Shown here: in pieces, positions 32,628 through 42,800 of the stretch | Numbering within the stretch: the first letter of the stretch is position 1 | How the letters are laid out: every line of letters begins with the position of its first letter | NCBI RefSeq assembly: GCF_029215975.1 | Contig: NZ_JAEMVD010000005.1 | Span: forward strand, 1 to 52,717 | DNA from: Sulfurimonas sp. SAG-AH-194-C20 | GTDB lineage: Bacteria > Campylobacterota > Campylobacteria > Campylobacterales > Sulfurimonadaceae | DNA: 52,717 bases | Direction of reading: 5' to 3' | Program-made: the position numbers and the translations under genes | The notes under the pieces: model-generated | Told to the model about the DNA's origin: nothing | Database searches by the model: none | What the model saw: the letters and a program-made list of their open reading frames with translations, nothing else

Positions 32628-34916
32628 ATGAAAGAAAAACTCACATCTTTAACTGCATCACATAGTACTTTTGTTGAGGCAAAAGATAGTATTTTGTTGC
32701 AGTGGGTCTCCTACCGTGTGCCAAAAGAGATACTAGTTTTACATGACATAGATAGAGACTACTTTTTAAACAAGTATGCTAGTGGTGTCTTTGACTATTT
32801 TATGGGTGTTATCTCAGGTGAGGTTGAGGTTGGAAACTGTCCTGTAATGCAAGAACTGCTAACTTACTTTAAAAAACGTGAGATAAGTGCAGATGAACTT
32901 TTTGCGATATGTTCGCATTTTCGCCGTTCCATGGTTGACTTCTCTTATGATGCGAAACTTAACTCTAAAGAACTTTTTGATGAAATATCTTATATTTTTG
33001 ATGAAAATTTTAAAGGTATTCTCAAGTTTTACACCGACACTATTTTTCAAAAACTTATAGATGCAAAACAAGAGGCACTCCAAGCGGGTCAGGCAAAAGA
33101 GTACTTTTTCTCCAATATGTCTCATGAAATAAGAACACCACTCAATGCAATTTTAGGATTTGTAAATCTACTTTTGGATGATGACCTTAGTAAAAAACAT
33201 CGTAATTATCTTGATATTATTCATATTAGTGGGAAAAATCTTTTAAGTTTAATTAGTGATATACTTGACTTTTCAAAACTTCGTAGTGGTGAGTTTAGCA
33301 TAGAAGAAAAAGTATTTTCTTTACATGAAGAGTTAAGTCATACTATGGAACTTTTTGTAGCAAATGCTAATGCAAAAAACATTACTATAAGTTCTTTTAT
33401 AAATCCAAAAATACCAGTAGAACTTTATGGAGATGCTTTGAGAATCAAGCAAATTCTTTCAAACCTCTTAAGTAATGCTATAAAATTTACACCACAAGAC
33501 GGGCTAATAGAAGTTGAAGGCTCATATGTAGATGAGATATTGAAAATCAGTGTCAAAGATAGTGGAATAGGAATTAATAAAGCAGACTTGAGTAAAATAT
33601 TTTCTGCTTTTTCACAGGCTGAGTCAAGGCATCACGAGCATACTAAGGGTACAGGTTTAGGACTCTCTATCTGTAGTCAGCTAGTAGAAAAAATGGGAGG
33701 TACTATCGAGGCAACTTCATCTTTAGAGCTTGGAAGTAGGTTCATTGTAAAAATACCTGTTAAAACACAGAGTGACTATTGTGTATATATTGAAAACATA
33801 GAAGAATTCCAAAAACTTAAAATACATATGTTAGTAAAAGATGCGAAACTTACTGTTAAGCATGAATCATTTCTTCGTTATTCACAAATGTTTAATATGA
33901 ATATTAGCATAGTAGAAAACTTTGATGGTGTCTTTGACCTTGGTGTATTAGTCCACGATGAAAATAATCATAGTATGCAAGAATTTATAGCCAATAGTCA
34001 AGATAAATTTATAGTTTTGATGAGTAAAGAGTATGACACTTATGAGAAACACTTAAATGTTAGTACTATGTGTTTTCCTCTGTACTGTGCAAAAATCCAT
34101 ACAAAATTTAACGAAATACTAAAACCTTTAGAGAGCATAGAGTATGCAAAAAGTGTTTCCATTAAGTTCAAAGGACATATTCTCGTAGCAGAGGATAATG
34201 AAGCAAATCAAGAACTCATAAAAATACTTTTACAAAAATATGGGCTTACATTTGATATGGTAACTAATGGACTCGAGGCACTTTCTCTGTATAAAATTAA
34301 AAAGTATGATTTAGTGCTACTAGATGAACAGATGCCAGTTATGAATGGAAATGAGACATTAGAAAAGATTTTACTCTATGAAGAGAGTGAAGGTATCCCT
34401 CACACACCTATATCTGCACTTACTGCTAATGTACTTAAAGGTGCAAAAGAGAGGGGGCTTTTGAGTGGTTTTGATGAGTTTTTAGTCAAACCTTTAGTTC
34501 TTAAAGAGTTAGAAAGAGTTTTTACTTCTTACTTAAAAACTGATACTAAACATTATTCCATACCGATACAAGCACAAAAGCTTGTTAAAGAAAAAATCAT
34601 AGGTTTGGATAGTAAAGCTCTAATGGAAACTTTGATGTTAAGTGAAGATGAAGTACTTACCCTCTTAAAGCTTTACCTCAAGAAAATGAAAAAAGTAATG
34701 CCAGAGCTTTTAAAACTGATACAGATAAAGGACTATGAGAAGATAGCACTTAGTGCACACTCTATCAAAGGTTCAAGTGCAAACTTTAGAATAGAACTAA
34801 TGCAAAACTGTGCAAGTGAAATAGAAATAATGGCGGAAAATAAAGATACCAGTTATGATTATGAAGCATCTTTTATACAAATGAGTAGTTTTTTAACAGG
34901 CATAAGAGTAGAATAA
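32628..34916 (+). CDS. Hybrid sensor histidine kinase with receiver and HPt domains
   Basis: This 762-residue soluble-looking protein has no clear membrane span. Residues 1-145 form an alpha-helical sensor region of unknown family. The HisKA box is FFSNMSHEIRTPLNAILGF (His 166), followed by HATPase N-box SNLLSNAIKFTP and the G boxes KDSGIGI and GTGLGLSICSQLV. A divergent middle stretch leads to a receiver domain with LVAEDNEANQ and phospho-Asp in LLDEQMPVMNG. A C-terminal HPt has SAHSIKGSSANFR. A full phosphorelay is thus in one chain and needs an outside regulator. The response regulator gene that converges on it, 1 base away, is a candidate. Confidence 0.88.
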   Translation: MKEKLTSLTASHSTFVEAKDSILLQWVSYRVPKEILVLHDIDRDYFLNKYASGVFDYFMGVISGEVEVGNCPVMQELLTYFKKREISADELFAICSHFRRSMVDFSYDAKLNSKELFDEISYIFDENFKGILKFYTDTIFQKLIDAKQEALQAGQAKEYFFSNMSHEIRTPLNAILGFVNLLLDDDLSKKHRNYLDIIHISGKNLLSLISDILDFSKLRSGEFSIEEKVFSLHEELSHTMELFVANANAKNITISSFINPKIPVELYGDALRIKQILSNLLSNAIKFTPQDGLIEVEGSYVDEILKISVKDSGIGINKADLSKIFSAFSQAESRHHEHTKGTGLGLSICSQLVEKMGGTIEATSSLELGSRFIVKIPVKTQSDYCVYIENIEEFQKLKIHMLVKDAKLTVKHESFLRYSQMFNMNISIVENFDGVFDLGVLVHDENNHSMQEFIANSQDKFIVLMSKEYDTYEKHLNVSTMCFPLYCAKIHTKFNEILKPLESIEYAKSVSIKFKGHILVAEDNEANQELIKILLQKYGLTFDMVTNGLEALSLYKIKKYDLVLLDEQMPVMNGNETLEKILLYEESEGIPHTPISALTANVLKGAKERGLLSGFDEFLVKPLVLKELERVFTSYLKTDTKHYSIPIQAQKLVKEKIIGLDSKALMETLMLSEDEVLTLLKLYLKKMKKVMPELLKLIQIKDYEKIALSAHSIKGSSANFRIELMQNCASEIEIMAENKDTSYDYEASFIQMSSFLTGIRVE

Positions 34917-34917
34917 G

Positions 34918-35667
34918 TTACTCTTCTATGCAGTAGCCAATACCAGAGGCATTTTGAATAATATCAGTCGGTAGTTTGTTTCTCAAACGCCATACTAGGG
35001 TTCTGACACTATTTTCAGTAGCCCCATTTTCTTCCCAAACATAGTTCATCGCCTGCTCAAAACTTACTATTTTTCCAAGCTGTGCTACTAAAAGTCTTAA
35101 AAAAGCATTTTCTTTTTTTGTAAGTTTAATCTTGACATCTTTATAATAAGTCTGAGAGAGACTGATGTCTAAGTGGTACTCTTGGGCAAATATTACTATG
35201 GGTTTATCTGAAGAACGTTTTGCATAAAGGAGCTTTTCGAGGTTAAGGTTATCTACTTTAAGTAAGTGAATGTCTTCTTTATGCTTATTTTCTTGAGAAA
35301 ACTTAAACAGTGCCATCTGAATAGATGCATGGAGAGCATTTGGCTCAAAAGGCTTGAGGATATAGCCATAAGGCTCTGTCTCTTTAGCTTGGTCAATAAT
35401 GTTGTCATCACTATATGAAGTGAGGTATATGAAAGGCAAGTTATACTTATCTCTGATAACTCTTGCAAGTTCTATACCATCGTTACTCTTATCAAGGGAA
35501 ATATCAACAATAACTAAATCGGGATTAGTAACACTTATTTTATGCTTTGCTTGAAGTGCATTATCACACACTCCAACGACACTATAACCCTGTTTTTGAA
35601 GAGACATATTTAAGTTTAGTGATGTTATATCATCATCTTCAACTATCACAATTCTTGGCTTATCCAT
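34918..35667 (-). CDS. Response regulator with winged-helix output (OmpR-like)
   Basis: This 249-residue protein has a receiver with RIVIVEDDDI, phospho-acceptor Asp 55 in VIVDISLD, LTSYS and LKPF (Lys 105). A long linker of about 30 residues follows, then a C-terminal DNA-binding domain, KIKLTKKENAFLRLLVAQLGKIVSFEQAM with TLVWRLRNKLP. The receiver looks like those in two-component proteins paired with hybrid kinases. It converges with the hybrid kinase and is 3 bases downstream of the nucleotidase gene in the same orientation. Targets unknown. Confidence 0.85.
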   Translation of the reverse strand: MDKPRIVIVEDDDITSLNLNMSLQKQGYSVVGVCDNALQAKHKISVTNPDLVIVDISLDKSNDGIELARVIRDKYNLPFIYLTSYSDDNIIDQAKETEPYGYILKPFEPNALHASIQMALFKFSQENKHKEDIHLLKVDNLNLEKLLYAKRSSDKPIVIFAQEYHLDISLSQTYYKDVKIKLTKKENAFLRLLVAQLGKIVSFEQAMNYVWEENGATENSVRTLVWRLRNKLPTDIIQNASGIGYCIEE

Positions 35668-35670
35668 TAC

Positions 35671-36627
35671 TTACCTTTGATGCTTTAGTTTTGAGTGTGA
35701 GGGGTATAAAACTTTTCCAGATGGTACCACTAAAGATGAGTTTTTGAGATGCACGTCTTGGTCATCAAAGAAAATATGTGCTCTAAAAGATTTTAGAATT
35801 TTACTTTTCTCTAAACCGCCTAGAAAAAATGCTTCATCAACATAAACACCCCAATGTCTTAGTGTTTTTATAACTCGTAAATCAGAGGGGGCATTGCGTG
35901 CAGTGACAATTGCAATGCGCACAGGTGAAAATTCTATTTTCATAGGTAATCTCTCTTGGAGTTTAGCTAACTTTATGAGAAACGAAGCAAATGGTCCCTC
36001 TTTCATAGGGGTGTTTTGTGCTGCGTTTTCTTTTTTATGAAAAGCTTCTATACCTTCTTCTTTATAAACAAGTTCACTACTTTCATCAAACAGCACAGCA
36101 TCCCCATCAAACGCGATGCGAACTTGCTCATCATCAGTGTCACATTTGTACTCTGGTGGTATGTTTAAAACAGCAGAAGCACAAACACCACGGTCTATGA
36201 CTTTTTGAGCATCACTCTCATTTGTTGTGAGAAAAAGATCAACATCAAAGGCTTCAAGATAATCAGCACTAGATTCTCCCGCAGTAAACGCAGAACGAGT
36301 AACATTAAGTCTGAGTTCACGGATAGTATTTAAAACTTGAATGCCTGTCTCAGGGGAGTTCCTTGACATAATGACAACTTCAACAAGGGGTGGCTCTCCC
36401 TTTTTTTGGTATCTATTTAAGTTAAGAAGAACTTTTACAAGAGGAAATCCAATGCCTTCATCAAGTACGACATCTTCATTTTTAAGCATAAAAGCACGAT
36501 ACATTTCAATAGCAGTATCGGGATGTTTAATATACTCATCTTTATAAAGTTTATCTGCCTCACTCAAATCAAAAAGAGCAGTAGCTGAGATACCAATAAC
36601 GAGTGTTTTATCGAGTGTAAATGCCAA
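35671..36627 (-). CDS. Cytosolic 5'-nucleotidase (PF06189 family)
   Basis: This 318-residue protein has LVIGISATALFDLSEADKLY, VVIMSRNSPETGIQVLNTI, DLFLTTNESDAQKVIDRGVC and AFDGDAVLFDE, and then IAIVTARNAPSDLRVIKTLRHW and VDEAFFLGGLEKSKIL with HIFFDDQ. These are the HAD-like motifs of this nucleotidase family, including the DGD and DDQ acidic residues. Bacterial members dephosphorylate nucleoside monophosphates. The start is TTG at 36627 with AAGGAT upstream. ATATCC/GGATAT inverted repeats (36631-36651) cover the ribosome site. Confidence 0.82.
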   Translation of the reverse strand: MAFTLDKTLVIGISATALFDLSEADKLYKDEYIKHPDTAIEMYRAFMLKNEDVVLDEGIGFPLVKVLLNLNRYQKKGEPPLVEVVIMSRNSPETGIQVLNTIRELRLNVTRSAFTAGESSADYLEAFDVDLFLTTNESDAQKVIDRGVCASAVLNIPPEYKCDTDDEQVRIAFDGDAVLFDESSELVYKEEGIEAFHKKENAAQNTPMKEGPFASFLIKLAKLQERLPMKIEFSPVRIAIVTARNAPSDLRVIKTLRHWGVYVDEAFFLGGLEKSKILKSFRAHIFFDDQDVHLKNSSLVVPSGKVLYPSHSKLKHQR

Positions 36628-36679
36628 AATATATCCTTATATAATGGATATTATAGTAAAATTTTATTAAAAAGAATAA

Positions 36680-36706
36680 AGGGTACCTCTAAAAACCCTA
36701 AAGGTA
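36680..36706 (+). promoter_or_regulatory. Alternative hairpins over the GIY-YIG ribosome site
   Basis: AGGGT (36680-36684) can pair with ACCCT (36695-36699). TACCT (36684-36688) can pair with AGGTA (36702-36706), which contains the ribosome site AAGG. The two pairings share a base and cross, so they are mutually restricting and may tune translation of the following gene. Confidence 0.3.
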
Positions 36707-36709
36707 GTT

Positions 36710-36955
36710 ATGGATTATTTTGTTTATATACTTAAATGCAGTGACAATACCTTGTATACAGGGATTACTACAGATTTAAAACGCCGCCTTAATGAACATA
36801 ATAACTCAGATAAGGGAGCGAAGTATACAAAACTTCGTCGTCCCGTTGAGTTAGTATATAGTGAAGATAGCGAGGACAGAAGTTCAGCTTCTAAACGCGA
36901 GTATGCCATAAAAAAACTCTCAAGAAAAGCCAAACTGGAGCTTATAAATGTTTAA
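36710..36955 (+). CDS. GIY-YIG nuclease-domain protein (UPF0213/YhbQ-like)
   Basis: This 81-residue protein is essentially one GIY-YIG domain. It has YFVYILKCSDNTLYTGITTDLKRRLNEHN, where the Y-x-x-Y and T-G-I-T strands hold the GIY and YIG positions, the Arg in LKRRL, and GAKYTKLRRPVELVYSE with a C-terminal Glu-containing helix. The catalytic-type residues are present. YhbQ proteins have reported nuclease activity but an unclear cellular role. It overlaps the next gene by 8 bases. Confidence 0.88.
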   Translation: MDYFVYILKCSDNTLYTGITTDLKRRLNEHNNSDKGAKYTKLRRPVELVYSEDSEDRSSASKREYAIKKLSRKAKLELINV

Positions 36956-37397
36956 AATATATGTAGATGGTGATGCTTTTCCAAACCTTCTAAAGCCGAT
37001 ACTCCTCAAACAGATCGAGCGTTTAGGTATAGAAACAATAGCTGTCGCCAACAAAAAAATAAACCTTGGTAAAAGTCAATATGTCTCATATCTGATAGTA
37101 GAAGCTGGAGCAGATGAGGCAGACCATAAGATAGTAGAGATGGTGGAGGAGGGTGACTTAGTTATAACCGCAGACATACCACTAGCTGACCGTGTGATAA
37201 GTAAAAATGCTCATGCTATAGATCATCGGGGTGAACTGTATAGTGTGGATAATATAAAACAGTATTTAGCGATGCGAAACTTAATGGAAAAAATTCGTGA
37301 GAGTGGAGAGATGACTAAAGGACCTAAGGCTTTTGGACAAAAAGATGCAGCATCTTTTGCAAATCAGCTCAACGCTTTTTTAGGCCGAAAGGTCTAG
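36948..37397 (+). CDS. YaiI/YqxD family protein (UPF0178, DUF188)
   Basis: This 149-residue protein begins MFKIYVDGDAFP and has TIAVANKKINL, YLIVEAGADEADHKIVEMV, GDLVITADIPLADRVI, AHAIDHRGELYS and TKGPKAFGQKDAASFANQL, all hallmark blocks of DUF188. The acidic residues suggest a PIN-like metal-dependent nuclease fold, but function is not established. It overlaps the convergent SprA-type gene by 18 bases, where both C-termini are encoded. Confidence 0.9.
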   Translation: MFKIYVDGDAFPNLLKPILLKQIERLGIETIAVANKKINLGKSQYVSYLIVEAGADEADHKIVEMVEEGDLVITADIPLADRVISKNAHAIDHRGELYSVDNIKQYLAMRNLMEKIRESGEMTKGPKAFGQKDAASFANQLNAFLGRKV

Positions 37398-38012
37398 GCT
37401 AGGAGTCTTCTGTTCTTCATCTTGATTAGTTTCATTTGAAGAAGCTTCATCTGCATATGTCTTTTGTCCAGCTTCTTGTTCTTGAGATTTTTTTGTTATC
37501 TCTTGAAGGGCTTGCATCTCCATAACTCTAGCACTTGAAGCAACTGAAAAGTCTTGTGGAGAAGGATTACCTGCGGCTAGTGCAGCTGAAGCAAGTGTTC
37601 TTGCATTTTTAAGTTTTTCTTCGGGAGTAGAACCAGATGGTGTGGAGATAGAGACTTCACCACCTATGGCATACATCTTTCCGTCGGGACCTTGTTGGTA
37701 TGTGTACGAAGCTGCACCCGCTAAACCACCACCTGCACCTTGATGTGCAGCCTCATGGGCTTTAACTTCACTGTCTCGAGAGGAAAGGTCTTTTACTAAA
37801 CGCTCTTCATCAGTGCTTAACTCTTGGGGAGAAGAACTCTTTTTAGCTTCCTCAGCTTTTTTTTCTTCTTGCTTTTTTACATTAGAAGCCTCTTTAGCTT
37901 TAGCTCTATCTTTGGCTACTGGGTCATCCTCAACAACAAGAGTCTGCCTATTGTTAAGTTTGATTGTGTAGTTTGAACCGATGTTATATAAAGAGTTTGA
38001 ACCTATCTGCAT
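37380..38012 (-). CDS. SprA-related putative metalloprotease (CJM1_0395 family)
   Basis: This 210-residue protein has a Lys/Glu-rich N-terminal third (KEASNVKKQEEKKAEEAKK) and a conserved core: DLSSRDSEVKAHEAAHQGAGG with an HEAAH zinc-type motif, ASYTYQQGPDGKMYAIGGEVSI in part, GSTPEEKLKNARTLASAALA, and SVASSARVMEM. This is the SprA-related family known mostly from Campylobacterota and some other proteobacteria. A protease function is inferred from HExxH only. There is no signal peptide. TATAAT toward the divergent S4 gene lies just upstream. Confidence 0.8.
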   Translation of the reverse strand: MQIGSNSLYNIGSNYTIKLNNRQTLVVEDDPVAKDRAKAKEASNVKKQEEKKAEEAKKSSSPQELSTDEERLVKDLSSRDSEVKAHEAAHQGAGGGLAGAASYTYQQGPDGKMYAIGGEVSISTPSGSTPEEKLKNARTLASAALAAGNPSPQDFSVASSARVMEMQALQEITKKSQEQEAGQKTYADEASSNETNQDEEQKTPSLDLSA

Positions 38013-38075
38013 AATCTCTATTATAGCACCAAAATGCTATAATTTCTTTAATAAAATAATTAGGACATTAATATA

Positions 38076-38297
38076 ATGATGCAATTTGAACTCAAAGATG
38101 AATATATAGAACTTTTTAAACTTATAAAAGTGTTAGACTTAGTAGATAGTGGCGCACAAGCAAAAATGATAGTTTCAGATGGTTATGTTCTGAGAAATGG
38201 CGAACCAGAGTTGCGAAAACGTGCCAAAATTGTTGTAGGAGATCATCTAGTTATAGGTGGTGATGTAGAGATAGATGTCATCGCAGGAAAAGAATAA
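38076..38297 (+). CDS. S4-domain RNA-binding protein (YbcJ-like)
   Basis: This 73-residue single S4 domain has FELKDEYIELFKLIKVLDLVDSGAQAK, IVSDGYVLRNGEPELRKRAKIVVGDHLVIGG. It resembles YbcJ/YaaA-type small RNA-binding proteins linked to ribosome assembly or translation. A TATAAT at about 38038-38043 precedes it. Its stop TAA (38295-38297) overlaps the possible ATA start of the following exonuclease gene. Confidence 0.88.
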   Translation: MMQFELKDEYIELFKLIKVLDLVDSGAQAKMIVSDGYVLRNGEPELRKRAKIVVGDHLVIGGDVEIDVIAGKE

Positions 38298-39103
38298 TCA
38301 AAGCAATACGACTTATAGCAAATGAGAAACGACTCGGCTTAATAGAGAAATTTGCTGGAGAGGAAACTATACAAGAGTTAGACAAAGCTCTCCGTGAAGT
38401 TTTGTCTAATGGCTCAGACTCTTTGAAGTTGATAACAGAGTTCTTTGCACTACTAGATGAGCCAAAATCAGAGGACGACTATCTTCTATCTGAATACACA
38501 ACAGGAAATAGAAAAATAGTCATAGTCCAAACTGTACAAGAGTTAGAATTAGCTATAAAATCTTTGAAAAAAACAAAACTTATAGGTTTTGACAGTGAGC
38601 AAAAACCTACCTTTAAAAAAGGTGAAAAAGCAAATAAAATATCACTTATTCAGATAGCAAACGCAGATGAGTGCTACCTCATACAAGTACTAAAAATCAA
38701 AGATATAACGCCACTTTTAGACTTTATAAGAGATAGAAACTATGTCAAAATCGGGATAAATTTAGTAGGTGATAAAAAAGCGCTTTATGATGAGTTTAAA
38801 ATCCATATGAAAGGTACACTTGACCTTGATGGTATTTTGACTAAACTTACATCTAAAAATAGCATAGGTGCAAAAAAAGTAGCCAAAGTGTTTCTCAATA
38901 AAAATATACAAAAATCTAAAAAAGTAAGTGTGTCAAACTGGGAAGCAGATGTCCTTTCGGATAAACAGATTAAGTATGCTTCAGAAGATGCTACTGTTGT
39001 TTATGACACTATCTTTCACCTAATAAAAGAGTATCCATTTGTACTAAAAGCGATGCCTCAGTGGTTTGAAGAGAATTTTGAGAATGGAGGGTACAGTAGT
39101 TAA
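38294..39103 (+). CDS. RNase D-like 3'-5' exonuclease domain protein
   Basis: The exonuclease domain is clear: DxE motif in LIGFDSEQKPTFKKGEK, INLVGDKKALYDEF for motif II, and YASEDATVVYD for motif III (YxxxD), so DEDDy catalytic residues are all present. The first conventional start is TTG at 38402, but about 35 in-frame codons upstream (IKAIRLIANEKRLGLIEKF and on) are charged, protein-like and open back to the S4 gene. No ATG, GTG or TTG exists there. ATA at 38294 overlaps the S4 stop as ATAA, mirroring the normal ATGA overlap, and AGGA lies 4 bases upstream. Use of ATA, or a lost start, is inferred. There is no HRDC domain, so it is not full RNase D. Confidence 0.72.
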   Translation: MIKAIRLIANEKRLGLIEKFAGEETIQELDKALREVLSNGSDSLKLITEFFALLDEPKSEDDYLLSEYTTGNRKIVIVQTVQELELAIKSLKKTKLIGFDSEQKPTFKKGEKANKISLIQIANADECYLIQVLKIKDITPLLDFIRDRNYVKIGINLVGDKKALYDEFKIHMKGTLDLDGILTKLTSKNSIGAKKVAKVFLNKNIQKSKKVSVSNWEADVLSDKQIKYASEDATVVYDTIFHLIKEYPFVLKAMPQWFEENFENGGYSS

Positions 39104-39112
39104 AGTTTACCC

Positions 39113-39820
39113 TTAGATGAAAAAAGAACTTATAAGTCCTATAAGCCCACCAAAAACACCACCCCAAACAACTAACCAGTCAAGATGCTCTTTTATGAGC
39201 TTTTGTACCATCTCTTTTACGAGTTCTGGTGTGAGCTCATTTAAACGCGAGTCTATTACTGTTTCTATTGAGTTAAGCATGTCTTCATTGAGGCTTGAAC
39301 TTTGAAGGTGCTTTTGCATAGTAGTGTTAAAAGTATTTGAGTTTACTATTTTTATAACAGCGGCTCTCATCTTACTCGCAAATGGTTCTCTTAAGTTTTC
39401 TAGTGCAGCTTCTCCCCCAAACATCCCGAGCATTCCACCAAAAGATGACTCCATAACTGTTTTACTCAGTGCATCAAATGCAGGGGTGAAGTCTGTCTCT
39501 TCTATGATAGGCTCAAGGTTGATTTTTTGTTCTTCGTTTGCAAAAAAGTTCTCTAACTGCTCTTGAGTAAAAAACTCAGTCATCATAAGGTTTTTTATGG
39601 ACTCTTTAAAGGCTTCAAAACGCAGAGGAATAACTCCACTTCCATAAAGAAGAGGGACTTTTTCAAACAACATATGAATAGCGAGTTGGTTTGTTAATGC
39701 ACCGGAGAGGGCAAAAAGTCCTGTAAAGAGTAGGGCATTATGGAGTTGTAAAAAGACAAAAGAGAGTCCTGTTAGTGCAAGTGCGATGATATTTGTTGTG
39801 ATGCTTTTATTTAAATTCAT
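39113..39820 (-). CDS. DUF445 membrane protein
   Basis: This 235-residue protein has two N-terminal membrane segments (ITTNIIALALTGLSFVFLQL, ALLFTGLFALSGALTNQLAIHMLFE) and a C-terminal one (WLVVWGGVFGGLIGLISSFF). The middle holds FKESIKNLMMTEFFTQEQLENFF and EMVQKLIKEHLDW. This is the DUF445/YheB pattern of unknown function. A minus-strand TATAAT (39831-39826) ends 5 bases before its ATG and no ribosome site is seen, so the mRNA may be leaderless. Confidence 0.8.
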   Translation of the reverse strand: MNLNKSITTNIIALALTGLSFVFLQLHNALLFTGLFALSGALTNQLAIHMLFEKVPLLYGSGVIPLRFEAFKESIKNLMMTEFFTQEQLENFFANEEQKINLEPIIEETDFTPAFDALSKTVMESSFGGMLGMFGGEAALENLREPFASKMRAAVIKIVNSNTFNTTMQKHLQSSSLNEDMLNSIETVIDSRLNELTPELVKEMVQKLIKEHLDWLVVWGGVFGGLIGLISSFFI

Positions 39821-39871
39821 GCGAGATTATATCAAAAGTTATCGGTACATCTTTTTAATGTACAATATTAA

Positions 39872-42800
39872 ATGATAAACTTTTTACAGTACTTTATAAA
39901 CAACTCCCGCTTAAACTATGCACTTTTAGCCTTTTTACTTTTTATGGGAGTCAATGCTTACATCAACATCCCAAAAGAGATGTTTCCCGTAGTTGAACTT
40001 GATAAGATAAGTGTTCGTGGGACTTACGCTGGGGCTAGTGCTGCAAATATGGACAAAATGGCGGTTCGAGATATCGAAGATGCTATGAGTAACATCAGCG
40101 GGATAGATAAAACAGAGGCTACTATTGCCCCGGGTGCATTTACTATCATACTTACTCTAAATGAAAATGAAAATAAGATAAATACTCTAAATAATGTAAA
40201 AGATGCTGTGAGTCTCTCCAAGCAGTACTTACCCGCTGATATGCTCGAACCTACAGCGACACTTATAGATAAAAACAAACCTCTCATTCGAGTTGCTATC
40301 TCTTCAAAAACTCTTTCTCAGGGTGCTTTAACTGAGATAGCACAAGACGTAAAAAGTAAACTTTCTAAGATAAAACATATCGCTGAGGTAGCTATTCGTG
40401 GGGATTCTGATGAAGAGGTTTCCATAAAAGTAAACTCTGAAGCTATTTTGGCTTATGGTTTAAAACCCTCAAGTGTAGTAAACGCCATAAGAAATCTCTC
40501 TTACATATTTCCAATCGGGAACATCGAAGAGAAAGGAAGTTTCGCGTTTATATCAACGGTTAATGGGAAAACAGATGCGGCTGAGTGGGAGGAGAGTATC
40601 TTAAACATAGATGATAAGTATGTGCGTTTAGGAGACTTGGCAAAGGTTGAGATACTCTACCCTCAGACTTCAACACTAGCCACTTTTAACAACAATGATA
40701 CCCTAACCTTAGTTATCTCAAAAGGCGAAGAGGGTGATGCTTTAAAACTCTCAAAAATTGTTATAGCCGAAGTTGAGAAGTTACAAAAAAGTTATGATGA
40801 TGTAATTTTTAACACCTATAAAGATAGTTCTATTCCTATAAAAAAACGTTTAGATACTGTCATCTCAAACCTTATGTTTGGACTAGTACTTGTGTTTCTT
40901 TCTATGTATATTCTTATAAACCTTCGTATTGCATTTATCGTGGCGTTAGGGATTCCTTTTTCTTTTATTATCGGTCTTTTATTTGTCTATTATCTCGGCT
41001 ATTCTATCAATATAGTCTCTTTATTAGGGGCTTTGATAGTCATCGGGATTGTTGTGGATGATGCCATCGTTGTGAGTGAGAACATACAGAGGCATATAGA
41101 TGAGGGGATGGATGCTAAAGAGGCTTCCATCGTGGGAGTAAAAGAGATGATGCTTCCTGTTTCACTCGCAACTCTGACTACTGCGGCTGCATTTTTACCA
41201 ATGTTTTTGATGCATGGAGAGATAGCTCTGTTTTTGATACTCGTTCCCATCGTTGTAGTACTTATACTTCTAGGCTCACTTTTAGAGAGTTTTTTCTTTT
41301 TACCTCTTCATGCAAGAGAACTACTCAAAAAGAGTAACAACTTTGTAGACTGGACTAAAGCTCAAAATTTTTATGAAAAACTACTCTCTTTTAACATACA
41401 CTATAAAAAAACCTTTCTGCTTACATTTTTAGTTTTAGTCCCTCTTTTAACAGTCGTAACTGCAAAGTCTATGAAGTTTCAGTTCTTCCCAAACTTTGAT
41501 GGCAACAACCTCTATGTCTCCGCAAAGATAGATATAAACACTCCCATAGAAGAGACTTTTGCATTAAGCAAAAAAATAGAAGCAGAGATAATGAAACATG
41601 GTGAAGAGTTCTCGCTTAAGTCTATCTCGGCGACAACAGGATATAGACGAAGTCTTTCAGGTGAGACAGAGTTTAACAACAATGTTTTTTATATCACCCT
41701 AGAGCTTTATGATAGAAAAGATACGAATTTTATAGCTGAGTATATAAACCCCATTCTCAACTTCAGTTTTGTATTTAATGACCCTGATAAACGCAGGGAT
41801 AAAAAGACATATGAACTCTCCCCTAGACTCAAAGAGATCATAGAACCTTTTCGTGAGAAGTACAGTATGCTTGAACTTGGAGTGACAGAAGATAAACCAG
41901 GACTCATAAGAAGTGACATTCAGATAAACCTCTCAGGCAGTCAAGATGTCATCTTAGAAAAGAGTATAAAAGAGTTAGAATCAGCCCTTGCAAAGATACA
42001 AGGTGTTGCAAACTTTAGTGACAACATTAAGTACGGAAAGATGGAGTACAAAATAAAAATCAACTCGTATGGAGAGAGTTTGGGGCTTAGTGAAGCTTCT
42101 GTCTCAAAAGTTTTAAGTGACTTCTTTTTAGAGAAACGCCAATCGACAACTTTTAATAACCGTGGCGTTATGGAGATAAAAACAGAGGATATAAACAAAG
42201 ATAAAACAGCGACACTTTTTAACTTTAACATAAGTCTTAATGATGGTCGTTATGTAAAACTAACAGATGTTGCCACCATTACAACCATACGAGACTATGA
42301 GAGCATCAACAAACTTAACGGTGCTATCGTGAAGACAGTTTTTGCTAACTTAGACAAGAGAGTGATAACGCCCCAAGAAGTTATAGAACAACTCCAACCG
42401 ATGTTAGACTCTATCGCAAATATGGGAATAGATGTAAACCTACTAGGAGAAAAAGAGAAGTCAAAACAACTAAAATCAGATATGAAATCTTCTCTACTCT
42501 TAGCGATGTTTCTCATCTTCATAACACTACTTTTCATCTTCTCAAAAGTGAAGTATGTTCTGATGGTTATGAGTGTTATACCTTTTTCAGTTTTAGGAGC
42601 ACTTCTAGGACATAAACTACTGGGCATCCCTCTAACAATGCCCTCTATCATAGGAATACTCGGTCTTGCAGGAGTTGTAATAAATGACGGAATTATTATG
42701 CTGGACTTCCTGCACGGAACAAGAAATAGCGAAGAGTTTTTCACTCGTGCAAAACATAGACTTAGACCTATTCTCATCACAAGTATCACAACATTTTTAG

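Noticed and set aside
37382..37395. AGGCC-GAAA-GGTCT hairpin as a shared terminator for the YaiI-type and SprA-type genes
   Set aside because: It lies within both coding ends, the stem is 5 bp with a wobble, and no T-run follows it on either strand.
42295..42789. 164-codon ORF opposite the RND pump
   Set aside because: Antisense to a conserved transporter domain, no start signals and no recognisable motif.
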